DNA from: Gardnerella vaginalis
GTDB lineage: Bacteria; Actinomycetota; Actinomycetes; Actinomycetales; Bifidobacteriaceae
NCBI RefSeq assembly: GCF_001546455.1
Contig: NZ_KQ956802.1
Location: forward strand, 2,712-66,711
Length of the DNA: 64,000 nt
Direction of reading: 5' to 3'
Shown here: positions 1 through 7,686 of the stretch, in pieces
How positions within the stretch are numbered: position 1 is the first letter of the stretch
Layout of the letters: each line of letters opens with the position of its first letter
Notes under the pieces: generated by a model
Told to the model about the DNA's origin: nothing
Databases searched by the model: none
Seen by the model: only the letters and a program-made list of their open reading frames with translations
Position numbers and translations under genes: made by a program

Positions 1-15
1 GGGGGGGGGGGGGGG
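1..15. other. Poly-G run at window edge
   Basis: Fifteen consecutive G residues open the window, in an otherwise AT-rich region. This may be an assembly or gap artefact at a contig end, or the end of a real homopolymer. The left boundary cannot be seen, so no function is assigned. Confidence 0.6.
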
Positions 16-167
16 TGCTCTAAAAGAAAATTTCTTGCAAAATGTTATAACAATATAACTTTTGATAAAATTTCTTATTATTTTCGTAATTTGTTATATG
101 TCTTATGGTGTGTCGCAGATTTGTGATTGGGTAATCACTAAACAAATGTTGTAGTTCATTACCTCAC

Positions 168-195
168 TATAATTTTGATACTAAATCGTTTAGTA
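168..195 (+). promoter_or_regulatory. Probable -10 box and operator palindrome of the antitoxin gene
   Basis: A TATAAT hexamer lies at 168-173. It is followed at 179-195 by an inverted repeat with 7-bp arms TACTAAA/TTTAGTA around TCG, directly before the TTG start at 198. A second inverted repeat (GTGATT/AATCAC) lies at 123-138. RelB/DinJ proteins normally repress their own operon by binding such palindromes, so 179-195 is the likely operator. This is inference from position and symmetry. Confidence 0.5.
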
Positions 196-197
196 CT

Positions 198-473
198 TTG
201 TTGAATACAGCGAATGTGAATGTGAGAATACAAGAGGATATTAAGCAGCAGGTGCAGCAGATTCTGGAAACTATTGGAGTTCCTAGGGCTACGGCTATTG
301 ACATGTTTTATCGTCAAATCATTCTTAATAAGGGTATTCCGTTTTCGCTTACTATTCCAAAGTCTCTTCCAGCACAAGATGATATGGATGAGAAAACGTT
401 TAACGCGTTGATGGCTAAAGGTTATGATCAGGCGGTTCGTGGTGATAGTTATCCGATAGATGATGTTTTTTAG
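198..473 (+). CDS. RelB/DinJ-family antitoxin, orphan
   Basis: A 91-residue protein with the RelB/DinJ layout. A short N-terminal beta-strand (NVNVRIQEDIKQQVQQILE) is followed by a ribbon-helix-helix-like segment with the hallmark GVPRATAIDMFYRQII and the GIPFSL motif. Family members bind their operator as dimers and neutralise a RelE/YafQ-type mRNA interferase. The ORF opens with two tandem TTG codons just after an operator-like palindrome. No toxin gene follows: the next about 370 bp hold only hairpins and a repeat array. The pair therefore seems broken, or the antitoxin has become a stand-alone regulator. The family call is secure; the orphan state is seen directly. Confidence 0.8.
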   Translation: MLNTANVNVRIQEDIKQQVQQILETIGVPRATAIDMFYRQIILNKGIPFSLTIPKSLPAQDDMDEKTFNALMAKGYDQAVRGDSYPIDDVF

Positions 474-508
474 GAGCTTGAACGCTGATTAGCAGCCGTG
501 GTGTGAAC

Positions 509-547
509 TTGGTTTTAGAAAATTAAAATATTTAGTGCTAAAACCAA
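509..547 (+). terminator. Hairpin after the antitoxin gene
   Basis: Perfect 9-bp arms TTGGTTTTA (509-517) and TAAAACCAA (539-547) enclose an AT-rich loop 35 bp after the antitoxin stop. Only a weak T-rich tail follows (TGCTTTTGC), so it is a possible rather than certain terminator. Confidence 0.35.
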
Positions 548-600
548 TGCTTTTGCTATGTGTCTTTCTGCGTTTTTATACTGAGCATTACTCAATACGT

Positions 601-717
601 ATAATTATGTGATTAAAAAAACTAAAATATATATAATAATGTGATTAATTAATTATGTGATTAAATGCGTCAGAACATACATAATAGTGTGATAATAGTG
701 CGATATGTCTAAGGCAT
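601..717. repeat. Array of about 32-bp imperfect repeats, copy 1
   Basis: About four imperfect units begin ATAATWATGTGATTAA or ATAATAGTGTGATA, at 601, 633 (shortened), about 651 and 681. The same units occur at 4290-4383 with a clean 32-bp period. The array is non-coding, lies between the orphan antitoxin and a membrane-protein gene, and ends at a terminator-like hairpin. Function unknown. Confidence 0.7.
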
Positions 718-727
718 AATGCGACAT

Positions 728-755
728 ATAGCCTAGGGGCATTTAGGCTATTTTT
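728..755 (+). terminator. Rho-independent terminator
   Basis: An 8-bp stem ATAGCCTA (728-735) / TAGGCTAT (744-751) with loop GGGGCATT is followed by TTTT. It would end transcription from the antitoxin gene and repeat array before the next gene. Confidence 0.6.
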
Positions 756-880
756 GAGTCCTCTGTCGCTATTATAATCAGCGAAAAGCAAAGTATAATT
801 TTTAAATCTTCTCGCTTATAAAATTTAAAAAATGATGGTAAAAATTGCGTAACATATTTTTCAAGAAAGAGCAATTAATT

Positions 881-1783
881 ATGAAAGAAATAAGAGAAAA
901 GTTAACATCACGTTCAATCATCATAGCTTTAATTTTGATAACGTCAGAAGCAATGAAATACTGCTATCTTATTAACGTTTTTGAAAGATTATTATTGCAC
1001 GCTCATGTATATCAATCGATAATGTCATTAATCACGCTAGTAGTATTTTTAGTATGCATCTGCTATGTTGAGCTAATTTATCATAAAAATAATAATCTTA
1101 TTTTTAAACCCAGCAGTTACAGAAATAATACTTTTTTCAATAAGATTGTAAAACATAACTTAATAATTCATGTTGTAATGACAGCGGTTCTTTTCTTAAT
1201 TCCAAATGAAGTGAAATATAACTACACAATATTAGTTATTGCAGTGCTTGTTATTGAATTTTTAAGACCAGATGTTCTGCGCGTTAAAGAAGAAAGAAAA
1301 GAAAATCCAGAGAATGTTAACATCGATGTAGACGCCGATATTCAGCAGCTTGCATCTGAAAATATTGAGGATGACGTTGATGGTGATGAATATTATGAAA
1401 TTTCTGGTAATGCATATTATCAAAGAGCTTTAGAAGAAGCTAAAAAAAGAAACATTGCAGTTTATAGAAAACTGCTAATTAGAAGAGGTCAAATGTGCAG
1501 CCCTGAGGAGTATATAGCATGCGCGGAAGATGAAGACTCTTTACCTGAAAGAATGAAAAGGAAACTTGAGAGAGAAAAAATTCATTACGCGAAGATTATT
1601 GATTGCGTGGGAAGAGATTATTTAAACTTCGATAAGCTTTTCGGCTCCGATTATGAAGCTTTGCAATTCCTTCACGACATGAACAAGAGTGAGAACCCTG
1701 TATGCACTCCTTCTGACGTTGAATATTTCTGGAAGAATTATGAAAAATATTATTATGATCATCCGTCAATAGCTGATAAATAA
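881..1783 (+). CDS. Unknown membrane protein with acidic cytoplasmic tail
   Basis: No family recognised. The roughly 300-residue protein has about four hydrophobic segments in its first 140 residues (for example IIIALILITSEAM and LITLVVFLVCICYV). A long, charged and acidic soluble tail follows, rich in Glu, Asp and Tyr. ATG 881 is chosen over an in-frame TTG at 845 because AAGAAAGAG lies about 7 nt upstream of it. A TATAAT box at 773-778 may drive it. The gene is AT-rich and lies in the accessory flank. Topology suggests a membrane-anchored cytoplasmic domain; no enzymatic motif is visible. Confidence 0.6.
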   Translation: MKEIREKLTSRSIIIALILITSEAMKYCYLINVFERLLLHAHVYQSIMSLITLVVFLVCICYVELIYHKNNNLIFKPSSYRNNTFFNKIVKHNLIIHVVMTAVLFLIPNEVKYNYTILVIAVLVIEFLRPDVLRVKEERKENPENVNIDVDADIQQLASENIEDDVDGDEYYEISGNAYYQRALEEAKKRNIAVYRKLLIRRGQMCSPEEYIACAEDEDSLPERMKRKLEREKIHYAKIIDCVGRDYLNFDKLFGSDYEALQFLHDMNKSENPVCTPSDVEYFWKNYEKYYYDHPSIADK

Positions 1784-1787
1784 CGCT

Positions 1788-1868
1788 CTCCGAAGCTTCG
1801 TCTTCGGAGCTTTGTACGCTAAATTATAAAAAGCGGCTATTGTTTTATTTTTTAAACGGCCGCTTTTT
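1788..1868. terminator. Two hairpins between convergent genes
   Basis: Stem 1 is CTCCGAAG (1788-1795) / CTTCGGAG (1802-1809). Stem 2 is AAAAAGCGGC (1828-1837) / GCCGCTTTTT (1859-1868), with A and T runs on both sides, typical of a bidirectional terminator serving both flanking genes. Confidence 0.8.
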
Positions 1869-1894
1869 GCTTTCCCAATTTTTCAGTCAATTTT

Positions 1895-2233
1895 TCAGTC
1901 GTCGTTATTATCATAAAGTTTTGAGAACTTGCCGCTTTTAAGGTCGTAATCCTCTTCTATTTTGCCGTTAAGATAATCTATTCTTCGCTTATAAAACCAT
2001 TCCACTGTGTCGCGGGGAATTTTATCTTTTAAATCTTCTATTTGAGTGTTGTAGAAATCATCAAACGAAGGGTAACGTGCGTGGTCAAGATAGTATACGT
2101 CGATGTAATAAACTAGTTCGGATTTATAGTATAAGTCGCTGCCTCTTTCAAAACGTCCATAAATACATGCATCTTCAATGTCGCAACGGTTAATTAATGT
2201 TATTGCATCATCTGTAAGATTCGAGTAAAACAT
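1895..2233 (-). CDS. Unknown small acidic protein
   Basis: A 112-residue protein very rich in Asp, Glu and Tyr (ELVYYIDVYYLDHARY), without signal peptide or membrane segment. A good ribosome-binding site (GGGAGA, 5 nt before the ATG on the minus strand) supports it as a real gene. It ends at the bidirectional terminator shared with the membrane-protein gene on the other strand. No family recognised; the acidic composition resembles small cytosolic accessory proteins, but no function is claimed. Confidence 0.5.
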   Translation of the reverse strand: MFYSNLTDDAITLINRCDIEDACIYGRFERGSDLYYKSELVYYIDVYYLDHARYPSFDDFYNTQIEDLKDKIPRDTVEWFYKRRIDYLNGKIEEDYDLKSGKFSKLYDNNDD

Positions 2234-2729
2234 TTTTCTCCCATCTTTAAAAAACTTTCCCTGCTATTTTTCTTTTATCGTATTGTTATCTATATTTGTT
2301 ACAAACGGACTTTTTTTTATATCCATTTGTTGCCACACAAGCAATATAGACTATTTTACCAAGTTGTAGAATACTCTACTTTATTTGGTCGGAGTGCCTA
2401 AACTGTGGCACCCCGAATTTTTATTTTATGTTCAAAATTTTATTCTGCTTATGTAATAGCACATTATAATACGATAATCAATAACATATGTTTACAGTTT
2501 TGTGATGCTGTATTGTTTGACCACGTAGTACCGCTGCTGTTTTTAAAGTCTCAGCTATGGCGATTTACCAGATTTTCTACTGGAAGAGATGCGTAATCTG
2601 CTTGATTTTGCTTTTGTATAGATTATGTTTCGCGATGACTACTATTAAAGTTAAACGGACTATTATGGATTCTAATTTTAATAGAATTGTATTCTTATTA
2701 GAATTGCATATTAAGAATAAGAGGAACTT
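2234..2729. other. Gene-poor stretch with possible coding remnants
   Basis: No intact gene is supported. A hairpin GGAGTGCC (2391-2398) / GGCACCCC (2407-2414, one mismatch) is followed by a T-rich tail. Downstream, short open stretches in different frames read like protein (for example LFDHVVPLLFLKS, then LPDFLLEEMRNLLDFAFV before a stop near 2618). This suggests a decayed gene of unknown family. A 63-codon ORF from GTG 2405 crosses this region but has no ribosome-binding site. Confidence 0.3.
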
Positions 2730-3236
2730 ATGAAATTAATTAGACCAGATAGTAAATATATTCAAGGTTATATAGAAGCAAATGAAGAAGATGAAATTCT
2801 TAGGCCGAATGCAGAAAGACGTTTTATACACCCTGAGACAATTATAGAGAGTTCTTATAACTATGAGCATGGTATAAATTTGCCTGAAAATTATGTTAGA
2901 GCTACTACATTTTGGTTGATAGATAATGAAAAATTTATTGGTGAGATTAATATTAGGCATGAATTAAATTCTTTTTTAATTAACTATGGTGGTCACATAG
3001 GGTACGAAGTTAGACAGTCTGAATGTATGAAGGGCTATGGAACAAAAATGCTTTCTATGGCACTTACATATTGTAAAGAGACTCTGAATCTACATAAAAT
3101 TTTGATTACGTGTGATGATGACAATATTGGCTCGATACGAGTCATAGAAAATAATGGTGGAATTTTAGAAAACAAAGTTAAAAATAGCTTATCAAGAGGA
3201 AACGTTACAACAAGAAGGTATTGGATTAATATATAG
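2730..3236 (+). CDS. GNAT-family N-acetyltransferase
   Basis: A 168-residue GNAT domain protein expected to move an acetyl group from acetyl-CoA to an amine. The central strand and acetyl-CoA loop are visible as GHIGYEVRQSECMKGYGTKM (residues about 89-108), with the C-terminal motif DDDNIGSIRVIENNGG typical of the RimJ/RimL-like branch. AAGAGGAA precedes the ATG by about 5 nt. Only 7 bp separate it from the next gene, so the two are probably co-transcribed. Strong AT bias compared with that neighbour suggests recent acquisition. The substrate (antibiotic, polyamine or protein N-terminus) cannot be told. Confidence 0.85.
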   Translation: MKLIRPDSKYIQGYIEANEEDEILRPNAERRFIHPETIIESSYNYEHGINLPENYVRATTFWLIDNEKFIGEINIRHELNSFLINYGGHIGYEVRQSECMKGYGTKMLSMALTYCKETLNLHKILITCDDDNIGSIRVIENNGGILENKVKNSLSRGNVTTRRYWINI

Positions 3237-3243
3237 AGGAAAG

Positions 3244-4200
3244 ATGATGAGTGAGACGAAGGTAAGGCCAGTGCTTTTCAAGCATGCTTTTTGGGATAAT
3301 GTGGTTACAGAAACTGTTGCTGGCGTTTGCACGCTTATTATTGCGTTGCTTGTGCAGCAGTTCGTAGGGCGCCGCGTACTAGGTTGGGAAACTGTGGTCA
3401 TACTCGCGTTGAGTATTGTGGTGTTTTCGCTGCTAAGTGCAGCGTATCTGCAGTGGTATAGGCATCGTAGACCAGATGACGGGTATTTGCTTATTGGAAT
3501 CATCGATTTTGCGTTAAGGCTTCTGGTGACTTCTGGTATTGCTTTATTGCTTGTTTCCAATACTATGTTGCTAAGCATTATTATTGGTGCAGCGATTACT
3601 AGTGTGTTGATGTTTGTTTTAGAAAAGCCTTGGCAGCCAGGGATGACGGATGCGCAATTACAGGAAGCTTCAAAGAAATCGGTTGAGCTTGGCGTTCAAA
3701 TGCTTGAAGAAGAGCGCGTAAAGCGCGCCGAGGTGAGAAACACGATTGCATTACAGAATGCGAGCGAAGGTAAAACAGACACTCCTAGAGGCGTGTCTTT
3801 AACATTCTCCTCGTTAATCGTTGCGAATATGCTGATGGAATCAGTATATGCTGTTGTTACATTTTTGCTTGCATTGATGCTGCAATGGTGGATGCTTGGT
3901 ACTATCGCTGGCTGGCGAACGCTACTCGTCATATTCTTGGGCAACATGCTATTTTCTTGCGCGGCAGCTGCGGTTATGGTTATGATGGGCGCATTGAAGG
4001 CTGATCAACAGAAATGCCTAACAAAAAGTTGGCCTTTCTTGGTTATTGTTGTATTGCTTCGACTGCTGATTTTCGGTGTTCTCGCTTGGCTGCTTACACC
4101 GAGCTTGGTATGGGTGAGCGTAGTCGTTGGTATTGTGCTTACCAATATTGTTCTCGTTATCAAGTGGCACCCACGGAGAAGAACCGCAGTAGACGCATAA
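3244..4200 (+). CDS. Integral membrane protein built from two similar four-helix halves
   Basis: A 318-residue protein with about eight transmembrane segments. Residues about 15-125 and 195-310 look like two copies of one four-helix module. Each begins with N-x(5-6)-V followed by a hydrophobic helix, has a GW(E/R)T motif before the second helix, an LLRLL-like basic-hydrophobic segment before the third, and a short basic end. A soluble linker of about 60 residues rich in Glu and Lys joins them. No transporter signature is recognised. ATG 3244 and 3247 are both possible starts. Base composition is closer to core genes than that of the AT-rich GNAT gene upstream. Confidence 0.65.
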   Translation: MMSETKVRPVLFKHAFWDNVVTETVAGVCTLIIALLVQQFVGRRVLGWETVVILALSIVVFSLLSAAYLQWYRHRRPDDGYLLIGIIDFALRLLVTSGIALLLVSNTMLLSIIIGAAITSVLMFVLEKPWQPGMTDAQLQEASKKSVELGVQMLEEERVKRAEVRNTIALQNASEGKTDTPRGVSLTFSSLIVANMLMESVYAVVTFLLALMLQWWMLGTIAGWRTLLVIFLGNMLFSCAAAAVMVMMGALKADQQKCLTKSWPFLVIVVLLRLLIFGVLAWLLTPSLVWVSVVVGIVLTNIVLVIKWHPRRRTAVDA

Positions 4201-4289
4201 GATTTTATAAGACTGTTTTCTTCTCTTTTGAGCAAAGGGTTCTACGTACGTGGAAAGTGTTTGCTTTTATGCTGATAATTATGCAATAC

Positions 4290-4383
4290 ATAATAATGTG
4301 ATTAAATACACTAAAATACGTATAATAATGTGATTAAATGCGCCAAAACATACATAATAGTGTGATATTCGCTAAGACATAAT
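4290..4383. repeat. Array of 32-bp repeats, copy 2
   Basis: Three units start at 4290, 4322 and 4354 with an exact 32-bp period, consensus start ATAATAATGTGATTAAAT; the last unit begins ATAATAGTGTGATA. It matches the array at 601-717, including the order of variants. It lies in the gap between the duplicated-module membrane protein and the MFS gene. The rest of that gap (4201-4562) shows nothing further apart from T runs. Confidence 0.75.
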
Positions 4384-4562
4384 GCAATTTTTGCTTTTTT
4401 TTTAAACGAGAGTATTGTGTTATTAAATTTGTCAAATAAGCTATTGGATTTGTGTAGTTTGTATTGAATTATTTAAGTTGGATAGCGATTTGAAGGTAGT
4501 TATGTAAGTTTGCGTGTAGGCATGCGTTATTTTGAAAGAGTTTTAGAGGAGAGCTGGTTGCA

Positions 4563-5864
4563 GTGAAGTCAATTTTTAGCAAAGATAATATTTTTATTCG
4601 TATGAGATCTATTAGTCCAGCATTGCGATGGGCGCTGGTTGGATTCTGTTTTTCTATGCTCGGCAATCAAGCGTATGAAGGCTCGGTTTTGCCTTCGATT
4701 ATTATTGTGGGCTTGCCGGCTTGGGTGATTGGTTTTCGTAAGACTTTTATGACGGTTGCCGATTTTCTTTCGCCATGTTCTGGTTGGATTGTTGATAAGC
4801 TTGGCGGTTTTCGCGCTCTTGCTATGACTGAAGGCGTAGAAGGCGTGCTCAGTTTGCTACCGCTTCTTATGCTTGGCTCTCCTGCGTGGAAGTGGTCGCT
4901 TGTAGCTCTTTCTTGCGCGTTGTTGATTACTGGTCAAGTGATTGATATTGCTAGCGAAGTTTTCGAGGTTGATGCTGCCGGAGGCGATGATGGCATGATT
5001 GTAAACTACAGCGGCATTGTGAGCGTTTTGGCGAGTGTTACAGGAACACTGCTTGGCTCTCCGCTTGGATCTTGGATTGCAAGCTGGTCAATTCCTGCGG
5101 TTTTGATTTTCTCGTCCGTGACTTCTTTTGCGGCTTGTGCTACGCGATTTATTATGAAACAAGACATTGCGCAAGCATCTTGCGTAGAAGAGGAAGCGTC
5201 GCAAGATGTAGAGAATGAATCGCAAGCGATTAGTGAAGAAGGAGAAGTATCGCAAGAATCGCAAGCAAATGACGTTGCTAACAAATCTGCAGCTAAGCAA
5301 TCTGCGAACCCATCACTCAAGAGTAAAATCATGCTTCTTTTGGGCTCTCTTTTGGTCGCTTTTATTCCTGCATGCTCCGTTTCCTATATTCTTCTCGGTA
5401 TCGGTAAGCAATATAGCTCTCAATCTTTAACAGTACTGTATATTTTCAGTGGTGTAGGAAGCGTGCTTGCGTCCATTTTGTATGCGCATTCGTCTCAAAA
5501 GCTCGGTTTAAGAAAAGTTGCGATTTTGGGGATTGCTGCAAGCGTGGTTGCTTATTGCTTTATGTTTATTAATCTTTTGCCAATTATGTGCGTTGCATTC
5601 TTCCTTGAGGCGATTGGCGGAATGTTATTGGTAGAGCCGATTATTGTTGCACGGCAGATTCTGTTTAAAGGAAGTACGCTCGCTAAGTTTTCTGGTTGGG
5701 CGCGCCTTGCGTTTGCGATTGGTGCTACTACTGGTTCTTGGATTGGATTTGCATTCTCGTCTATGTTGCAATGGCAGCTTTTGCCTATACTAGCGCTGAT
5801 TTTTACTGCCGGTCTTCTTGTTGTTTTGCCGCAGTTGCCAAATACTAGCTACGCTAGAAATTAG
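4563..5864 (+). CDS. MFS transporter
   Basis: A 433-residue major facilitator superfamily permease with about 12 hydrophobic segments. After helix 2 the loop DFLSPCSGWIVDKLGGFRAL carries the family G-x(3)-D-(R/K)-x-G signature. A hydrophilic, Glu/Gln/Ser-rich central loop (residues about 205-250) separates the two six-helix halves, as usual. The GTG start at 4563 is preceded by AGAGGAGAG. Substrate unknown. The gene converges on the adhesin-repeat remnant, and the 3' end of its coding sequence directly abuts that remnant. Confidence 0.75.
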   Translation: MKSIFSKDNIFIRMRSISPALRWALVGFCFSMLGNQAYEGSVLPSIIIVGLPAWVIGFRKTFMTVADFLSPCSGWIVDKLGGFRALAMTEGVEGVLSLLPLLMLGSPAWKWSLVALSCALLITGQVIDIASEVFEVDAAGGDDGMIVNYSGIVSVLASVTGTLLGSPLGSWIASWSIPAVLIFSSVTSFAACATRFIMKQDIAQASCVEEEASQDVENESQAISEEGEVSQESQANDVANKSAAKQSANPSLKSKIMLLLGSLLVAFIPACSVSYILLGIGKQYSSQSLTVLYIFSGVGSVLASILYAHSSQKLGLRKVAILGIAASVVAYCFMFINLLPIMCVAFFLEAIGGMLLVEPIIVARQILFKGSTLAKFSGWARLAFAIGATTGSWIGFAFSSMLQWQLLPILALIFTAGLLVVLPQLPNTSYARN

Positions 5865-6340
5865 GCGCATAGGGGTGAATACTGTCTTTGTTGTAATTTG
5901 CGGATCAACATTGAATTCTATTTGCGGCTGCGTTTTGTGAGTATCTGGCTTTGTGTCTCCAGGTGTGCCTGGGGTATATGGATCTTCTGGATTTCCTGGA
6001 TCTTCTGGATCTCCTGTGCCTTCTGTTCCTGGGGTAGGTGTAGGAGGTGTAGGAGGTGTAGGAGGTTGTGTTATCTTTGTCCAATGCGCAGTTAATGTAA
6101 CGTCAGACGTTACAGTGTCTTTATCAAAGTTCCACTTGGTAGTTTCATCCTTAAACCAGCCAGCAAACGTGTAGCCAGCTTTGGTTGGATCAGCAGGCTT
6201 AGTTACCTTCGAACCATCATCAACCTTAACTGATGTTGTGTCGTTAAAGGTAGCGCCTTCGCCTGGGATGAAGGTTACTGTGTGCTGTGTGGCTTTTTTC
6301 CAATGGGCAATTAATTCAGTGGTTTCGCATGCACCTGGCC
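5865..6340 (-). pseudogene. Fragment of a repeat-domain surface adhesin
   Basis: On the minus strand this stretch encodes the end of one and one complete repeat of the Listeria-Bacteroides/InlB B-repeat type (PF09479-like). The hallmarks GYTFAGWFKDETTKWNFD and LTAHWTK are followed by a Pro/Thr and Asp-Pro-Glu-rich stalk. Such repeats belong to large cell-wall adhesins. The fragment has no start or signal peptide and its end lacks an LPxTG sorting signal. Its frame enters from the neighbouring membrane-protein gene and runs out inside the antisense of the MFS gene. It is a relic left by recombination or a silent donor cassette. Confidence 0.65.
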
Positions 6341-6900
6341 TATAGCCTTCCAAACTCGTTATAGTCTTCGATAGAAGTGTTGCTCTTTTTTCTAGACATA
6401 AGTAGGCCTGCGCCGCCAATCAAAAACAGGAAAGCACTAACAGAGCCAGTATAAAGCGCAAGATATGGCACTAGAACGCTTAAAATCATGCCTAAAATTC
6501 CCAGAATAAACACGCTCCATAAAACTATAAGGGTAATGGAAACGTTGTTAAAATGAGGGTTTGGGGCAATAAAGTCATCTCCATACTCGTCCATTGTTTT
6601 ATCAACATCCAGCCAGCTTAATTTGGTATTATCTCTTGGACCAGATTTTTTTAAATCAGATTTTCTTAAATCAGATTTATCGCTCAACGCTATATTTTTT
6701 AACGGTTTTGCCGCTTGATTAATGCGTTTTTTAAAGATTTTTGCACTTTTTGACTTTTCTAAATCGTTAAAATCCTCTTTATGTTCGCTAACAAATTGAG
6801 CCCATGAGTCGTCAAAGTTTTTACCAAGCGAGTTGTTAACATTACTGTTTTCGCTATTCGGCAAAGGGTTATGGGAGTTGGTATTCTTAGAAGAAGTCAT
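6340..6900 (-). CDS. Bifidobacterial-type membrane protein of unknown function
   Basis: A 186-residue protein. The long hydrophilic N-terminal half is rich in Ser, Asn and Lys and includes the short repeat SDLRKSDLKKS. A motif GDDFIAPNPHF follows at about 106-116, then two transmembrane helices (TLIVLWSVFILGILGMIL and YTGSVSAFLFLIGGAGLLM) and a short basic tail. Layout and position next to an acyltransferase suggest a conserved bifidobacterial protein with cytosolic N-terminus. Its C-terminus lies exactly at the junction with the adhesin fragment, so the last residues may have been replaced. Divergent from the plsC-like gene. Confidence 0.6.
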   Translation of the reverse strand: MTSSKNTNSHNPLPNSENSNVNNSLGKNFDDSWAQFVSEHKEDFNDLEKSKSAKIFKKRINQAAKPLKNIALSDKSDLRKSDLKKSGPRDNTKLSWLDVDKTMDEYGDDFIAPNPHFNNVSITLIVLWSVFILGILGMILSVLVPYLALYTGSVSAFLFLIGGAGLLMSRKKSNTSIEDYNEFGRL

Positions 6901-6972
6901 GAATTATACTGTAGCAAGTCTGCTTGATAGTTGGAATGCTGTTTTGCGAATCTTGCTAGAACGGGGATTAGC

Positions 6973-7665
6973 ATGTTGTATTGGTTCTTTGTAAAGGGGT
7001 TTGGATTCATTGCACGCTTAAGGATTCATCCTACTGCTCAAGGAGTTAACAACATTCCTAAAACAGGCGGCGCGATTATTGCAGCAAATCATCTTGCTGT
7101 TATTGACGACGCACTTTTGCCTCTTACATGCCCGCGCATGATTCATTTTATGGGCAAAGCCGAGTATTTTGAAGGCAAGGGCTTAAAGGGTCGTTTTAAA
7201 AAGTGGTGGTTTACGTCTGTTGGTGTGTTCCCTGTGGATCGTTCTGGTGGGTCTAAATCGCTTGGTGCGTTGAATCATGCTAAAGAAATCCTAGAAAAAG
7301 GTCAGCTTTTTGGAATTCACATTGAAGGAACAAGAAGCCCAGACGGAAAGCTTTATAAGGGTCATTCTGGCGCTGCAAGATTGGCGCTAGAAACGGGATG
7401 CCCGATTGTTCCAGTTGCAATTATTGGCACTCGCGAGCTTCAAAAACATGGTCAGATTATGCCTGCAAAGGGAAATACAAAGGCGATTTATGGCGAGCCA
7501 ATTGAAGTTAGCAAGATGAATCCAGAAGACATTACTCACGACATTCTTCGAGATCTTACCAATAAAGTAACCATGGCAATTCAACAGATGAGCGGTCAAG
7601 AGTACGTTGACGAATATGCTCAAACTGTTAAAAAGCGCATGCAAGATGCGCGCGAAGAGCGCTAA
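6973..7665 (+). CDS. plsC: 1-acyl-sn-glycerol-3-phosphate acyltransferase
   Basis: A PlsC-family enzyme, transferring an acyl chain to lysophosphatidic acid to give phosphatidic acid at the membrane. The catalytic H-x4-D is visible as NHLAVID (residue about 40). Later come VGVFPVDRSGG, the glycerophosphate-binding EGTRSPDGKL and the PIVPVAI strand. ATG 6973 is preferred to an upstream TTG (6931): GGGG lies about 6 nt before it and the hydrophobic start MLYWFFVKGF fits the family. It ends in a 15-bp tandem duplication shared with the convergent kinase gene. Confidence 0.88.
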   Translation: MLYWFFVKGFGFIARLRIHPTAQGVNNIPKTGGAIIAANHLAVIDDALLPLTCPRMIHFMGKAEYFEGKGLKGRFKKWWFTSVGVFPVDRSGGSKSLGALNHAKEILEKGQLFGIHIEGTRSPDGKLYKGHSGAARLALETGCPIVPVAIIGTRELQKHGQIMPAKGNTKAIYGEPIEVSKMNPEDITHDILRDLTNKVTMAIQQMSGQEYVDEYAQTVKKRMQDAREER

Positions 7666-7686
7666 ATAATCGAGCGCTAAATAATC
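7657..7686. repeat. 15-bp tandem duplication spanning two stop codons
   Basis: GAGCGCTAAATAATC occurs twice in a row. The first copy holds the stop of the acyltransferase, the second the stop of the convergent kinase gene. Confidence 0.9.

Noticed and set aside
601-717. 32-bp array taken as a CRISPR array
   Set aside because: Units are contiguous and related throughout, with no unique spacers and no palindromic repeat core.
2405-2596. 63-codon ORF from GTG 2405
   Set aside because: No ribosome site; it begins inside a hairpin and changes to another frame's better-looking peptide, so it is listed only as a possible remnant.
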